From a virus, in the IMG/VR virus record IMGVR_UViG_3300020469_000038, positions 1-64,000 of that record: a stretch of 64,000 bases of DNA. One strand, given 5' to 3'. The notes beneath the pieces were generated by a model, which saw only the letters and a program-made list of their open reading frames with translations, did no database searches and was not told where the DNA came from. The position numbers and the translations under genes were made by a program. Shown piece after piece: positions 8,519-16,413 of this stretch. Every line of letters starts with the position of its first letter. Positions within the stretch are counted from its first letter, which is position 1.

Positions 8519-9456
8519 AGCATTTTTCCAAGTTCAATTTTTTGTTTAGGTGTAAGCGAATCTAATTGTGCTTTAATATCTTTTGGAATTGCTTTATCAC
8601 CTAGCGCACCTGTATACATACCTTTTAGAGCACCGCCTATTCCGCCTGATGCTGCTTGTCCAGTAAAACTTGTGTCTGAAGTTTTTGCTTGTCCGCCTTG
8701 GTCACGTGCAATTGCATCTTGTACAGCAGCATAAAAAACATTATCAAGTTGTCCACCACTAAGTCCTTCTAGCAGTGTACCTACATTTGAAAAATCTATG
8801 CTTTGATTGACTGCAACTTTGTTACCACTTGGTGGTACAATTTTCTTTTTGCCCATACTTTTTACATTTACGGCGTCTTTAGGATCAGGTTCTGTTGTAG
8901 TTGGTGCAGTAGTTGTTGCACCCTGAGGCGCAGTTTTCTGTGCATTAGGATCATTATTAGGCGCAGTTTTCTGTGTATCTTGTGCTGTTGTTGGTGCTGG
9001 TGTTGTTGTCGCTGCAGGTTTAGGTGCGTTAGCATCTGCTGCTTTTTGAGCCATATCGTCATTTGCTTGTGATAGTTTATCGCCTGCTTGAGCAAGTTTG
9101 CCAACGGCTTTCGCTGCACCTTTTACTGTTCCGCCAACTACTTTACCTATTGCTCCGCCTACCTTAGCACCTGTTGTAATTTTTTTCATTGCTTCTTTAG
9201 CACCGTCTGTAGGATATCCGTTTTTAGCAAGCCAGTTAAGTACCATATCAGGTGTTGCACCTTCGCCCTTATCTTGAGTTCCTAAGAACTTCATAAATTC
9301 TTTTTTCATCAAGTTGGCTTCTTTACCAAGTTCAAGTCTACCTGCTGCTTTATCACTGCCAACTTTTGCAAGTGCTTTGTCTTTCATCTTAGACAAGAAA
9401 CCCATAGGTTTTTCATCTAGACGATCTGTTTCCACTAATATCTCATTAAGACGCAT
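8515..9456 (-). CDS. MRLNEI-type virion protein, candidate internal head protein
   Basis: A 313-residue protein beginning MRLNEILVETDRLDEKPMGF, similar to the start of the next gene. Residues about 70-135 are Gly/Ala/Lys-rich (GAKVGGAIGKVVGGTVKGAAKAV), typical of a membrane-active or flexible helix. Residues about 135-200 are a Thr/Pro/Ala/Gln linker, and the C-terminal 100 residues are a small globular region ending SLTPKQKIELGKML. Proteins starting M(R/K)LxE are common in marine T4-like phages, usually as virion or hypothetical proteins. No catalytic motif is seen. A late-promoter-like site lies about 41 bases upstream. Function is not assigned; packaging in the head is a hypothesis. Confidence 0.6.
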   Translation of the reverse strand: MRLNEILVETDRLDEKPMGFLSKMKDKALAKVGSDKAAGRLELGKEANLMKKEFMKFLGTQDKGEGATPDMVLNWLAKNGYPTDGAKEAMKKITTGAKVGGAIGKVVGGTVKGAAKAVGKLAQAGDKLSQANDDMAQKAADANAPKPAATTTPAPTTAQDTQKTAPNNDPNAQKTAPQGATTTAPTTTEPDPKDAVNVKSMGKKKIVPPSGNKVAVNQSIDFSNVGTLLEGLSGGQLDNVFYAAVQDAIARDQGGQAKTSDTSFTGQAASGGIGGALKGMYTGALGDKAIPKDIKAQLDSLTPKQKIELGKML

Positions 9457-9496
9457 TGTATAATTCTCTCGTATGTAATATACTTTTACTTATTGT

Positions 9497-9504
9497 TATT
9501 TATT
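9497..9504 (-). promoter_or_regulatory. Late-promoter-like site for the two MRL-type genes
   Basis: On the minus strand the sequence is GAAATAAATAAC, containing AATAAATA, about 41 bases before the ATG at 9456. It fits the T4-type late promoter seen elsewhere in the window. Confidence 0.5.
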
Positions 9505-9521
9505 TCTTATTGACTGTTTAA

Positions 9522-9566
9522 AGAGATCTAAAGATCTCTAGCGTTTTCGCTAAAGCTCAACGCTTT
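9522..9566. terminator. Cluster of three hairpins, possible terminator
   Basis: AGAGATC (9522-9528) pairs with GATCTCT (9533-9539); AGCG (9540-9543) pairs with CGCT (9548-9551) around TTTT; AAAGC (9552-9556) pairs with GCTTT (9562-9566) and is followed by T-rich sequence on the plus strand. On the minus strand the first hairpin is followed only by TTAAAC. Direction is therefore unclear. Confidence 0.4.
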
Positions 9567-9597
9567 TTCTTCTCTAATGTTTATTAAGTGGTATAAT

Positions 9598-9940
9598 ATA
9601 AATTACGAAGTAATTTTTTAGCATCATCTAGATATTTGAGCCACAATTCGCCCGTTGCCGGACGAATTAGTGTGGATAACATCATCTGAGTTATCGTCGC
9701 CACATCTGTTTAAGAAGATTGTAATAAATTACACGGAGGCGGCGTACCGCATACCCCCTACTTCAGCATTCGCATAATACGCGGAAAGCAGTTAATCCCA
9801 AACAGCGAAATCACTTACTCTGTGGTTGCTTTTTCTCAGAGCCACAATCTTTTTATACCTAAGTTAGTATTGTCCTTGCAACGCACCAGAATCCGAACAC
9901 ACACGTAATGTGCCCTCAAGGTGAGTCGAGCATACTCGAC
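9598..9940. ncRNA. Hairpin-rich non-coding region, candidate structured RNA
   Basis: No plausible gene is seen between 9457 and 9966. Inverted repeats are dense: AAATTAC/GTAATTT (9600-9616, then a T run on the plus strand); an 8-bp stem with one mismatch at 9646-9667; TGTGG-ATAAC/GTTAT-CCACA (9671-9704); GCGG/CCGC (9739-9750); TGTGG/CCACA (9821-9846), which overlaps an alternative CTCTG/CAGAG stem (9818-9841); and three consecutive hairpins at 9900-9912, 9915-9925 and 9925-9940. The decamer GAGCCACAAT occurs at 9638 and again at 9839. It does not fold into a tRNA by eye and no known RNA family was recognised. Strand is unknown. Confidence 0.45.
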
Positions 9941-9966
9941 CAAACTTTGTTGCTATGTAAATTAAG

Positions 9967-10419
9967 TTAAGCCTTGTTTTTGATGTGTCGTTCTAGGAGT
10001 GCCTGTCGCAGTTTGTCTGATCCGCCTACTCTAACATTAATAATACCGTTATAGTATTCGTTAGATTCTAGTACTCTGCGATCAAATTGTTCTCTAGCCT
10101 CAAGATAGGACATTTCGCCCCTGCCTGTACATAGGTAAAGTATTTCCCTTGTAAAGTTTTCTGACCCTAATGCGTCTACGTCTGCTTGAAGGTTATCAGA
10201 TGAACCCCAGTAGGATTTCCAATCACTTTCTTTATATCCGCGTCTCTTGTTTTTTCTGCCTTTGAGTGGTGGCTTTGTAGTTTTAAACTTGGCTAGTTTC
10301 TTGCCTATATATTTTTTATTGTTGGTCTTGTTGGTAATAAGGTAAACAAACCCTTCGTATTCACTAGGAATAGTCTCTACAGGTTTATTGTTAAATGTCC
10401 AACTAGGTGTCTCCATCAT
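9967..10419 (-). CDS. GIY-YIG family putative endonuclease (Seg-like)
   Basis: A 150-residue protein with a compact GIY-YIG nuclease signature: FVYLITN (about 24-30) followed by KKYIGKK (35-41), then an Arg/Lys-rich segment and a distal SYLEAREQF (about 104-112) that can supply the catalytic Glu. This is a known type in T4-like phages, often annotated as SegE-like. Such enzymes cut DNA and in T4 act as freestanding homing endonucleases, but this short form lacks a clear separate DNA-binding domain. It is the last gene of the gp47-gp46 operon and overlaps the gene before it by 17 bases. It lies next to the structured non-coding region. Confidence 0.8.
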   Translation of the reverse strand: MMETPSWTFNNKPVETIPSEYEGFVYLITNKTNNKKYIGKKLAKFKTTKPPLKGRKNKRRGYKESDWKSYWGSSDNLQADVDALGSENFTREILYLCTGRGEMSYLEAREQFDRRVLESNEYYNGIINVRVGGSDKLRQALLERHIKNKA

Positions 10420-10648
10420 TGTTACTTACTTTTGATGGTCTCCCTACCTTGCCTTTTCTGGCTTGTTTACGATTTTGCCTCTTATCTTGTATCTCTATTC
10501 GCCTTACACTTGCGTGTCGTCTAATTTCTGATAACCAAAATCTTGCTTTTATGCCTGCTTCGTCACTTCCTTTATATTCAAAACGATCTTGCCACTTAAA
10601 GTAGTTTTGAAACGCTTCGATCATTTCGTCGTGACTGTCTGTACTCAT
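10403..10648 (-). CDS. Small basic conserved phage protein
   Basis: An 81-residue protein: an acidic helical N-terminus (MSTDSHDEMIEAFQNYF), a middle with GIKARFWLSEIRRHASVRRIEIQ, and a very basic tail RQNRKQARKGKVGRPSKVS. The RKGKVGRPSK piece resembles an AT-hook, so DNA binding is possible. Related small proteins occur in marine T4-like phages without a known role. It overlaps the oxygenase gene by four bases and the GIY-YIG gene by 17, so it is translated within the same operon. Confidence 0.75.
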   Translation of the reverse strand: MSTDSHDEMIEAFQNYFKWQDRFEYKGSDEAGIKARFWLSEIRRHASVRRIEIQDKRQNRKQARKGKVGRPSKVSNNDGDT

Positions 10649-11193
10649 CTCAAATTTGGGCCTGTAAAAAATAATGCCATTGACTTCCTAATACCAGAAG
10701 TTACTGGAGTTACTTTATGCTGTATCCAACTAGGAAACACTAAAAGTGATCCTGGTTTGTTAAATTCTGGAATTGGCCATTCGCCGTTTATAAAAAGTTT
10801 GAACTCACCGCCTTCGTATTCTGTATCACTACAATTTAGTAGTGCGGTCAACTTGATATCATACTGTTCCTCTAGTACACCGTCGCCGTGCCAACTGTAT
10901 TCACCTTTGTAATATGCATCATATTCGTTATAAAGCATTGTTGTAAAGTTGTTTGGTTGATATAAATCAAATCCAAAGTTGTATTTGTTGATATCGTAAA
11001 CAATGTTTACAATTCTGTCTACATCTTGTTTCAATTCACCATATTGCATTACACCTACACGACTTGTTTTCTTAACATTGTCAGCAGGCTCGTCAAATCC
11101 ATCATTGACAATCTTGCTTTTAAATGTTTCAACTAGTTGTGGTAGTTGTTCCTGTGGGTGTGCATCTGGTGAACAAAAGTAACTTACCTTCAT
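10645..11193 (-). CDS. 2-oxoglutarate/Fe(II)-dependent oxygenase, prolyl-hydroxylase type
   Basis: A 182-residue protein with the full metal and cosubstrate set of this family: H102 and D104 (WHGD), H159 (QHKVTPV) and R169 (GIRKS) on a jelly-roll scaffold. The strands TALLNCSD, GGEFKLFING and GSLLVFPSW are in the expected order. These enzymes hydroxylate proteins, small molecules or nucleic acid bases using 2-oxoglutarate and O2. Similar proteins are common in marine T4-like phages but their substrates are unknown. Here the gene sits in the recombination operon, overlapping gp46 by ATGA, so a DNA- or host-protein-related role is possible but not shown. Confidence 0.9.
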   Translation of the reverse strand: MKVSYFCSPDAHPQEQLPQLVETFKSKIVNDGFDEPADNVKKTSRVGVMQYGELKQDVDRIVNIVYDINKYNFGFDLYQPNNFTTMLYNEYDAYYKGEYSWHGDGVLEEQYDIKLTALLNCSDTEYEGGEFKLFINGEWPIPEFNKPGSLLVFPSWIQHKVTPVTSGIRKSMALFFTGPNLR

Positions 11194-12968
11194 TGCACAA
11201 TCTCTACATCATTTGAGTAACTTGTAAAGCCATTCTCTTTAATAACTTTCAATACGTGATTAACACGACCTGCTAAATCATCTCTATGCGAGATCAAAAA
11301 TACATTTTTGTTACGTTCACGTGTCATTTTCTTAAGAATACTAATACTGCTTTCCACACCAGCACTATCCATACCACTATCTACAAGTTCATCAATAAAC
11401 AATAGATTGATACCGTGATATAGTGATTCCCATACATCTCTAAATGCCCAACTTAGACTTAATATGAGTCTATTTCGCTCACCTCTACTAAGGTTATCGA
11501 AGTCTAAGTCCTGTCCTAGTTGTGTAATAATCACTGTTAAATCGTTCTGAAACTCTACAATGTGCGGTAATCCTACCTTTGCCAAGTAGTAAGTTAAGCG
11601 TTGATTTAGATATGCTAAGTTCTGTTCAATAATTTTCTTACGTACAAAACTATCTTTGTTTGTAAGCAGTTTATACAAGAAATCCATATGATCTTTTACT
11701 TTGCTAAGTTCATTAAGTTCATCAAAACTTACTTCTTGCATTGCTGTTTCTTTTAAATCATCAATCTGTTCAAGATATGGATTTTCTTCTGCTTTCTTTT
11801 GTTCTAATTCTTTCTGCAAACTTTCTACAGTGTTACGATGGTTGTATGCTTCTTCAACACTATCATATTGTGTTGTAGGACACGCTTCTAATTCACCAAT
11901 GTCAGCAACAATCTTTGCGTGTTCTGCATATTTTGTTTCGTTTGTTACAATGTGTAGTGCTGCCTCTTGCAATAAACCTTCTTTGTCTTTAAGTATTACA
12001 TCTTGTTTGCTGTCGTGTAAGTCCTGTCCACACGCATAGCACTTGTGATCCTTTAGATCAGCAATCTCTTTGTCTAGTTTAGCAATAGTTTTTTCTTGTT
12101 TCTGATTGTCAGCAGTAATATTCGCCATCCAACGCTGTGCTTCTTCTAATGAACGCTTTTTGTCATTAAAGTTCTCCCAACATTTGTGTGCTTCAATCTC
12201 TGCTTCGATATCAATCTTCTCTAGTTTAGCAATACCGTTTTCTAGATCCGTAATTGTAGAAAGTTTAGTATCTTCCCACATCTTTTGTTTACGTTCTAGA
12301 CTTTCAATGTTTGCTTGTATTCTTTCATTAGATGCTTTTACAGTTTCTATACGAGTGTTCTCAGCATTTGTTGCATCACGGTTAATACGCATCTTCTCTT
12401 TAAGCCCATCTGCTTTCTCAGACAGCATAGTTATACCAAGTAACTGCTCAATAATGTTGCGTTGATCGTTATTCTTCATACTTAAGAACGGTTCAGTATA
12501 AGTGTTCAACGCAAGTATGTGTTTAAACATATCGTGACTCATTCCAAACAAGTCTTCGATTGCTTTCTGCGTTTCTCTACTATCACCTTGTGCTTCGTTA
12601 TGATCAGTCGGCTCTTCTTCTGTGCCGTTTACAACAAATTTAAGAATATTAGGCTTGCGTCCTCTATGAATAGAATATTCAATCCCATTCTTTTCAAACT
12701 CAATTGAAACTAGCATACCTTTGCCGTTAATCTTGTTGATAAGATTATCACGTTTAATATTAGTAAGTGCGTTACCGTAAATTGCATAACTTAATGCATT
12801 GACAATAGTAGTTTTACCAGTGCCGTTTCTGGAACCACTATCGTCTCCGCCTAAGTCTAAGTTTTCACCTAGTACAAGTGTCAGTTCTCCTTTGTCAAAA
12901 TCAATTGCTTGAGTTTGATTACCAACACTCATAAAGTTTTTTACTGTTATATTTTTAATTTTTATCAT
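11190..12968 (-). CDS. 46: Recombination endonuclease subunit, Rad50/SbcC-like ATPase (T4 gp46)
   Basis: A 592-residue SMC-like ATPase. The Walker A motif GSRNGTGKTT is at 45-54, a long coiled coil spans about 185-460, and a zinc hook C310-Y-A-C313 sits at its tip. The ABC signature LSRGERNR is at 493-500 and Walker B LLFIDELVDSGMD at 522-534, followed by LISHRDD (H-loop). With gp47 it forms the T4 Mre11/Rad50-type complex that resects DNA ends for recombination-dependent replication and helps degrade host DNA. Length is near T4 gp46 (560). It overlaps gp47 by ATGA and is followed by the oxygenase with the same overlap. Confidence 0.96.
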   Translation of the reverse strand: MIKIKNITVKNFMSVGNQTQAIDFDKGELTLVLGENLDLGGDDSGSRNGTGKTTIVNALSYAIYGNALTNIKRDNLINKINGKGMLVSIEFEKNGIEYSIHRGRKPNILKFVVNGTEEEPTDHNEAQGDSRETQKAIEDLFGMSHDMFKHILALNTYTEPFLSMKNNDQRNIIEQLLGITMLSEKADGLKEKMRINRDATNAENTRIETVKASNERIQANIESLERKQKMWEDTKLSTITDLENGIAKLEKIDIEAEIEAHKCWENFNDKKRSLEEAQRWMANITADNQKQEKTIAKLDKEIADLKDHKCYACGQDLHDSKQDVILKDKEGLLQEAALHIVTNETKYAEHAKIVADIGELEACPTTQYDSVEEAYNHRNTVESLQKELEQKKAEENPYLEQIDDLKETAMQEVSFDELNELSKVKDHMDFLYKLLTNKDSFVRKKIIEQNLAYLNQRLTYYLAKVGLPHIVEFQNDLTVIITQLGQDLDFDNLSRGERNRLILSLSWAFRDVWESLYHGINLLFIDELVDSGMDSAGVESSISILKKMTRERNKNVFLISHRDDLAGRVNHVLKVIKENGFTSYSNDVEIVQ

Positions 12969-13975
12969 AGGTCTCGATAAATCTCCGTAAGCATACGCTT
13001 GTCATAAGAGTCGCTGTCTAATTGTTCGATTTGATTCATTACAATAGTATCAACACTTTCAAATGACAAATCGATAGGATCAATATTTGATTCTACTTCT
13101 ACTTTCTCTGGAATCAACATAAGTTCACGAAGTTTAAACTGCGGAATAAACTGTTCCTTAATAAAGTTTGCTTCTTCAAAAGTAATTTGTACATCAATCG
13201 TAACACGACAATGCATATTTTCTTTTAGATGGTCTTCTGGTTTTTCTAAAAGTTGACTTAGTTTGAATGTTCTAAACACAGGTTGTGCAGGCCAAGTCTT
13301 ATATTCAGGCACCCCACCCCACTCTAAGAACATCATACCACGTTCATCATCCCACGCATCTGCATAGTTGTGCGGAAATGCATTACCCATATAGGTTACA
13401 TTGCCTTTTGTTTGACGTTTGTGGAAGTGTCCTGAGAACACGTATTCTTGATTAGTAAAATGATCTGGCTGTAATTCTCCGTGATCAGGCATTTCAACCA
13501 TTGCATTCATTTTAAAGTATGGTAATTCAAAGTGACCAAACACATATCTGCTTTTAATATTTTTAACAGCCTTCCATTCTTCTCCAACTAGCCAAGGCAA
13601 CAATGTAACATCGCCTTCTGTTAGTTGTTCTGTGATCGGAATAATGTTAGGAAACAATCTCATAAATTCAATACTATTGATTTCACGTTTGTCTTTATAA
13701 AACAAATCGTGATTACCAACCATAAAGTAAGTTTTCTCGAATGTTTCGTTGAGTCTTTCTAAATTACTCACTGTGTAGTTCATTGTGCTGACATCTGTAG
13801 TCGCACGATTGTGGTGCCAGTCTCCTAAAAAGATGCAAGTTTCTGCACCAGCGGCTTTTGCTTCCTTGCAAAACCACTTTAGGAACTCTTCACAATCCAT
13901 ATTGTGTGTCCTACTTCCACTTTTCATTCCAAAGTGAATGTCTGTGAAGCAGGCTGCTTTTTTAAATAACGGCAT
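12965..13975 (-). CDS. 47: Recombination endonuclease subunit, Mre11/SbcD-like nuclease (T4 gp47)
   Basis: A 336-residue calcineurin-like phosphoesterase with the full set of metal ligands: D12-x-H14 (TDIHFG), G51-D52 followed by H54-H55, N88-H89-D90 (VGNHD), H148 (FGHFE), and H183/H185 (SGHFHKR). It is the nuclease partner of gp46. Length equals T4 gp47 (339) closely. The ribosome binding site ATAGGAG is about seven bases before the start, and a sigma70-type promoter precedes it at 14022-13994. It is the first gene of the operon that continues with gp46, the oxygenase and two small genes. Confidence 0.96.
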   Translation of the reverse strand: MPLFKKAACFTDIHFGMKSGSRTHNMDCEEFLKWFCKEAKAAGAETCIFLGDWHHNRATTDVSTMNYTVSNLERLNETFEKTYFMVGNHDLFYKDKREINSIEFMRLFPNIIPITEQLTEGDVTLLPWLVGEEWKAVKNIKSRYVFGHFELPYFKMNAMVEMPDHGELQPDHFTNQEYVFSGHFHKRQTKGNVTYMGNAFPHNYADAWDDERGMMFLEWGGVPEYKTWPAQPVFRTFKLSQLLEKPEDHLKENMHCRVTIDVQITFEEANFIKEQFIPQFKLRELMLIPEKVEVESNIDPIDLSFESVDTIVMNQIEQLDSDSYDKRMLTEIYRDL

Positions 13976-13993
13976 TCTTTACTCCTATACTAC

Positions 13994-14022
13994 ATTTTAC
14001 AGTAGTTTTGTTCATAAGTCAA
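13994..14022 (-). promoter_or_regulatory. Sigma70-type promoter for the gp47-gp46 operon
   Basis: Minus-strand TTGACT (14022-14017) is separated by exactly 17 bases from TAAAAT (13999-13994), about 19 bases before the gp47 start. The -35 box overlaps the stop codon of gp55. This suggests host-polymerase (early or middle) transcription of the recombination genes. Confidence 0.65.
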
Positions 14023-14867
14023 GACTTTTTCTTAGTTTTTGTTGCAGGCGCAGCCGCAGGAGGCGTTTGACTGTCTCCTCGTCCTTGTTCCTGACGTGAC
14101 CAACTAGGATTCATACCATTCATTTCTAAAATATCATCTCTAATATTTTGGTTACGTTTTTCGATATTAATGATACGTACAAAACTATTAGTAACAGCAG
14201 CGGTATAATAAGCAAAAGGATTATTACTTTTAGATTCATCAAACTGTAGTCCTATCTGTGCCAACTGTAATATTGCTTGGCCTTTCATTTCGTCATTGTA
14301 TGTGTAACCTCTTACATTACCACGTGTTGCATATCGATCACACAACTTCATCCACATTCTTGCAAGGTCGTTAGTTGCTTTACCACATCTTCCGTCGAAG
14401 TATCCGTTTTCCATACCACCTACCCAATGACTTTTACCTACACAAATTAGGTTTCCTTTGTCATCGAACTTCCAATGCTGGAAAGGCGGAAAGTTTACTT
14501 TTGTATGATGGTCTGCTACTGTTTTCTTTGTTTTCTTTCGTGTTAAGTCTTCTGGTATATGTTCAAATGTCATTACCCTAAACACTACTTCTTCCTTGGT
14601 AATCTTTTTATAATCAATTTCAAACTGCTTTGCTGGTATCTTTTTCCCGGCTGCTTCAACTGCTTCAGCGTGTGCTTTCTTTGCTAATCTTGCTGCACGG
14701 TTGCGTTTTGCTTCGGCTGTAGTTCTAATGTTAATTTTTTCAAGACTTGGTACAATTAAGTCGTATTGATGGTGTTCAGAATCGACAAACGAACAGAAGG
14801 TACTCTTACTGCGGTGTATTTCAGCAAGTAGGTCCTTATTTGTCAAATAATTTGTTCTTTTTGCCAT
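14019..14867 (-). CDS. 55: RNA polymerase sigma factor for late transcription (T4 gp55-like)
   Basis: A 282-residue protein whose C-terminal half carries the gp55 core: ATNDLARMWMKLCDRYATRGNVRGYTYNDEM (about 165-195), then AILQLAQIGLQFDESKSNNPFAYYTAAVTNSFVRIINIEKRNQNIRDDILE. This region resembles sigma region 2 and binds core polymerase and late promoters. T4 gp55 is 185 residues; this one has about 90 extra N-terminal residues, including a basic Ala/Lys-rich helix, and a Pro/Ala/Lys tail. It is transcribed away from gp48. The ribosome binding site AGAGGAGAA is near the ATG. It should drive the AATAAATA-type promoters in this window. Confidence 0.9.
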   Translation of the reverse strand: MAKRTNYLTNKDLLAEIHRSKSTFCSFVDSEHHQYDLIVPSLEKINIRTTAEAKRNRAARLAKKAHAEAVEAAGKKIPAKQFEIDYKKITKEEVVFRVMTFEHIPEDLTRKKTKKTVADHHTKVNFPPFQHWKFDDKGNLICVGKSHWVGGMENGYFDGRCGKATNDLARMWMKLCDRYATRGNVRGYTYNDEMKGQAILQLAQIGLQFDESKSNNPFAYYTAAVTNSFVRIINIEKRNQNIRDDILEMNGMNPSWSRQEQGRGDSQTPPAAAPATKTKKKS

Positions 14868-14914
14868 ATTTCTATTCTCCTCTATGAATTAATATAATAG
14901 CACATTTCTCTTGA

Positions 14915-14922
14915 AATAAATA
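14915..14922 (+). promoter_or_regulatory. Late-promoter-like site upstream of gp48
   Basis: GAAATAAATAGAG contains AATAAATA 28 bases before the gp48 start, in the divergent gap with gp55. This fits late transcription of the baseplate block. Confidence 0.6.
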
Positions 14923-14949
14923 GAGTTATATATAGGAAATTTTACCAAA

Positions 14950-16113
14950 ATGTTAAATATAAATCCGTTAGCAAAATTAACCACACAAGTCAACAGTTCT
15001 GTCGCGGCCGATATAGCCGCTGCAACAGCAAAAGCAAATGCTGCAATTAACGTTGCAGGCAACTTACAAGATAAAATTGCACTCGATGGAAAGATCGACC
15101 AATTATCAGGTGGTTTAACAAGTGGTTTGAACCAAGCAGCAGCAGGTATGAACATTGCTGGTATGCTATCTGGTGCAAACTCTGCATTAGAAACAGGGGC
15201 AGGTAAAGTAATCCAATCGCCAGTAGGTTCAGGTTCAATTGATTCTGCTGCAGAATCTCTAGGTACTCTAGGAAGTGTGTTTGGCGGCGTAGCAAGCCAA
15301 CTTGAAAAAACAGCCGGAGATATTTCCGGTGCTCTTACAAAATTAACCGGCGGAGATTTAGCAGGTGGCTTCACAGACATTGCAGCGTCTATTGGACAAA
15401 CTGCTGGCAATCTCAATGATATTTTAAGTTTAAAACGTGGTGCCAACTTACCTCCGGGCGGTGAATTGTTTACTACAACAGGGGAAAAGATAAAACTTAA
15501 CCCTAGTGCCGACAATGACTGGCGTATCAAAATTAGTTGCAATTGGAGTAACTTTAACAGTGACTTGTTTTCAGTATTGCAGAAAACCGGCGGTGTTACT
15601 TGGCCAGTGTTACCTACAATGGAAATTAGAACAACTGCAAACTATTCAGAATTAGCACCAGTACATAATAATTATCCGTATCTTGCTTACAAGAACTCAC
15701 AAGTGGACGCAATCAATATTAGCGGAGACTTTATTTGTGAAACTGAATCAGATGCGGCATATTGGATTGCAGCAACAACATTCTTTAGAACTGTAACTAA
15801 AATGTTTTATGGTCAAGGAGCAAACGTTGGTAATCCTCCACCGGTTTGTATGTTAAACGGATACGGAAGTATGTTGTTTGAAAACACACCGATTGTAGTT
15901 AAAAGTTTTAGTGTTCAAATGCCTAACGATGTCAACTATATTAAAGTAAGTCCAAATCTTACAGGTAGTAATAAACCAACTTGGGTACCTATTAAAAGTA
16001 ATATTAGTTGTGAAGTACAGCCTATCTACAACAGATCAAGTATGAGAAAATTCAGTCTTACAGATTATGCCAATGGGCAGATGTCTAACAAAGGCGGAGT
16101 GGGGTACTTCTAA
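14950..16113 (+). CDS. 48: Baseplate tail tube cap protein (T4 gp48-like)
   Basis: A 387-residue protein. Residues 1-170 are Ala/Gly-rich and helical; the C-terminal 200 residues match T4-like gp48 with TWPVLPTMEIRTTANYSEL, PVHNNYPYLAYKNSQVD, a TTFFRTVTKMFYGQ helix and CMLNGYGSMLFENTPIVVKSFSV. gp48 caps the hub and starts tail tube growth with gp54. T4 gp48 (364 residues) is close in length. gp54 has a related fold and is the alternative. The ribosome binding site is weak (TATAGGAAA). The stop TAA shares its last base with the ATG of gp53. Confidence 0.85.
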   Translation: MLNINPLAKLTTQVNSSVAADIAAATAKANAAINVAGNLQDKIALDGKIDQLSGGLTSGLNQAAAGMNIAGMLSGANSALETGAGKVIQSPVGSGSIDSAAESLGTLGSVFGGVASQLEKTAGDISGALTKLTGGDLAGGFTDIAASIGQTAGNLNDILSLKRGANLPPGGELFTTTGEKIKLNPSADNDWRIKISCNWSNFNSDLFSVLQKTGGVTWPVLPTMEIRTTANYSELAPVHNNYPYLAYKNSQVDAINISGDFICETESDAAYWIAATTFFRTVTKMFYGQGANVGNPPPVCMLNGYGSMLFENTPIVVKSFSVQMPNDVNYIKVSPNLTGSNKPTWVPIKSNISCEVQPIYNRSSMRKFSLTDYANGQMSNKGGVGYF

Positions 16114-16412
16114 TGGCAAAATACGATCCATCATCACATTATAGTAGCACTCCTGTAACAAATTTTTATCTTGACTTATTAAAAGTCAGACCTGTACCAA
16201 AAGAGGCTGATGATTTTGTATATACTATTGAGAGCCAATATAATCATCGACCTGATTTATTAGCATATGATCTTTACGGTAATGAAAAACTTTGGTGGGT
16301 GTTTGTACAAAGAAATATGGATGTTCTAAAAGATCCAATATACGATTTTGAAACAGGAGTTACAATACAAATTCCTAAGGATTCAAATCTTAAAAAATAC
16401 TTAGGAGTCTAA
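16113..16412 (+). CDS. 53: Baseplate wedge protein (T4 gp53-like)
   Basis: A 99-residue protein with the gp53 core YNHRPDLLAYDLYGNEKLWWVFVQRNMDVLKDPIYDFETGVTIQIP (about 43-90). This is a LysM-like fold that links the wedge to the hub in the T4 baseplate. T4 gp53 is 196 residues; the short form is usual in marine relatives. The start overlaps the gp48 stop by one base. Its last codons TTAGGAGTC supply the ribosome binding site for the next gene, which starts with GTG two bases after the stop. Confidence 0.9.
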   Translation: MAKYDPSSHYSSTPVTNFYLDLLKVRPVPKEADDFVYTIESQYNHRPDLLAYDLYGNEKLWWVFVQRNMDVLKDPIYDFETGVTIQIPKDSNLKKYLGV

Positions 16413-16413
16413 C

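Noticed and set aside
9870-9925. A T-loop-like stretch (GTTCGGATTC on the minus strand) suggesting a tRNA or tmRNA
   Set aside because: The flanks do not form a T-arm or acceptor stem, and no anticodon arm could be placed.
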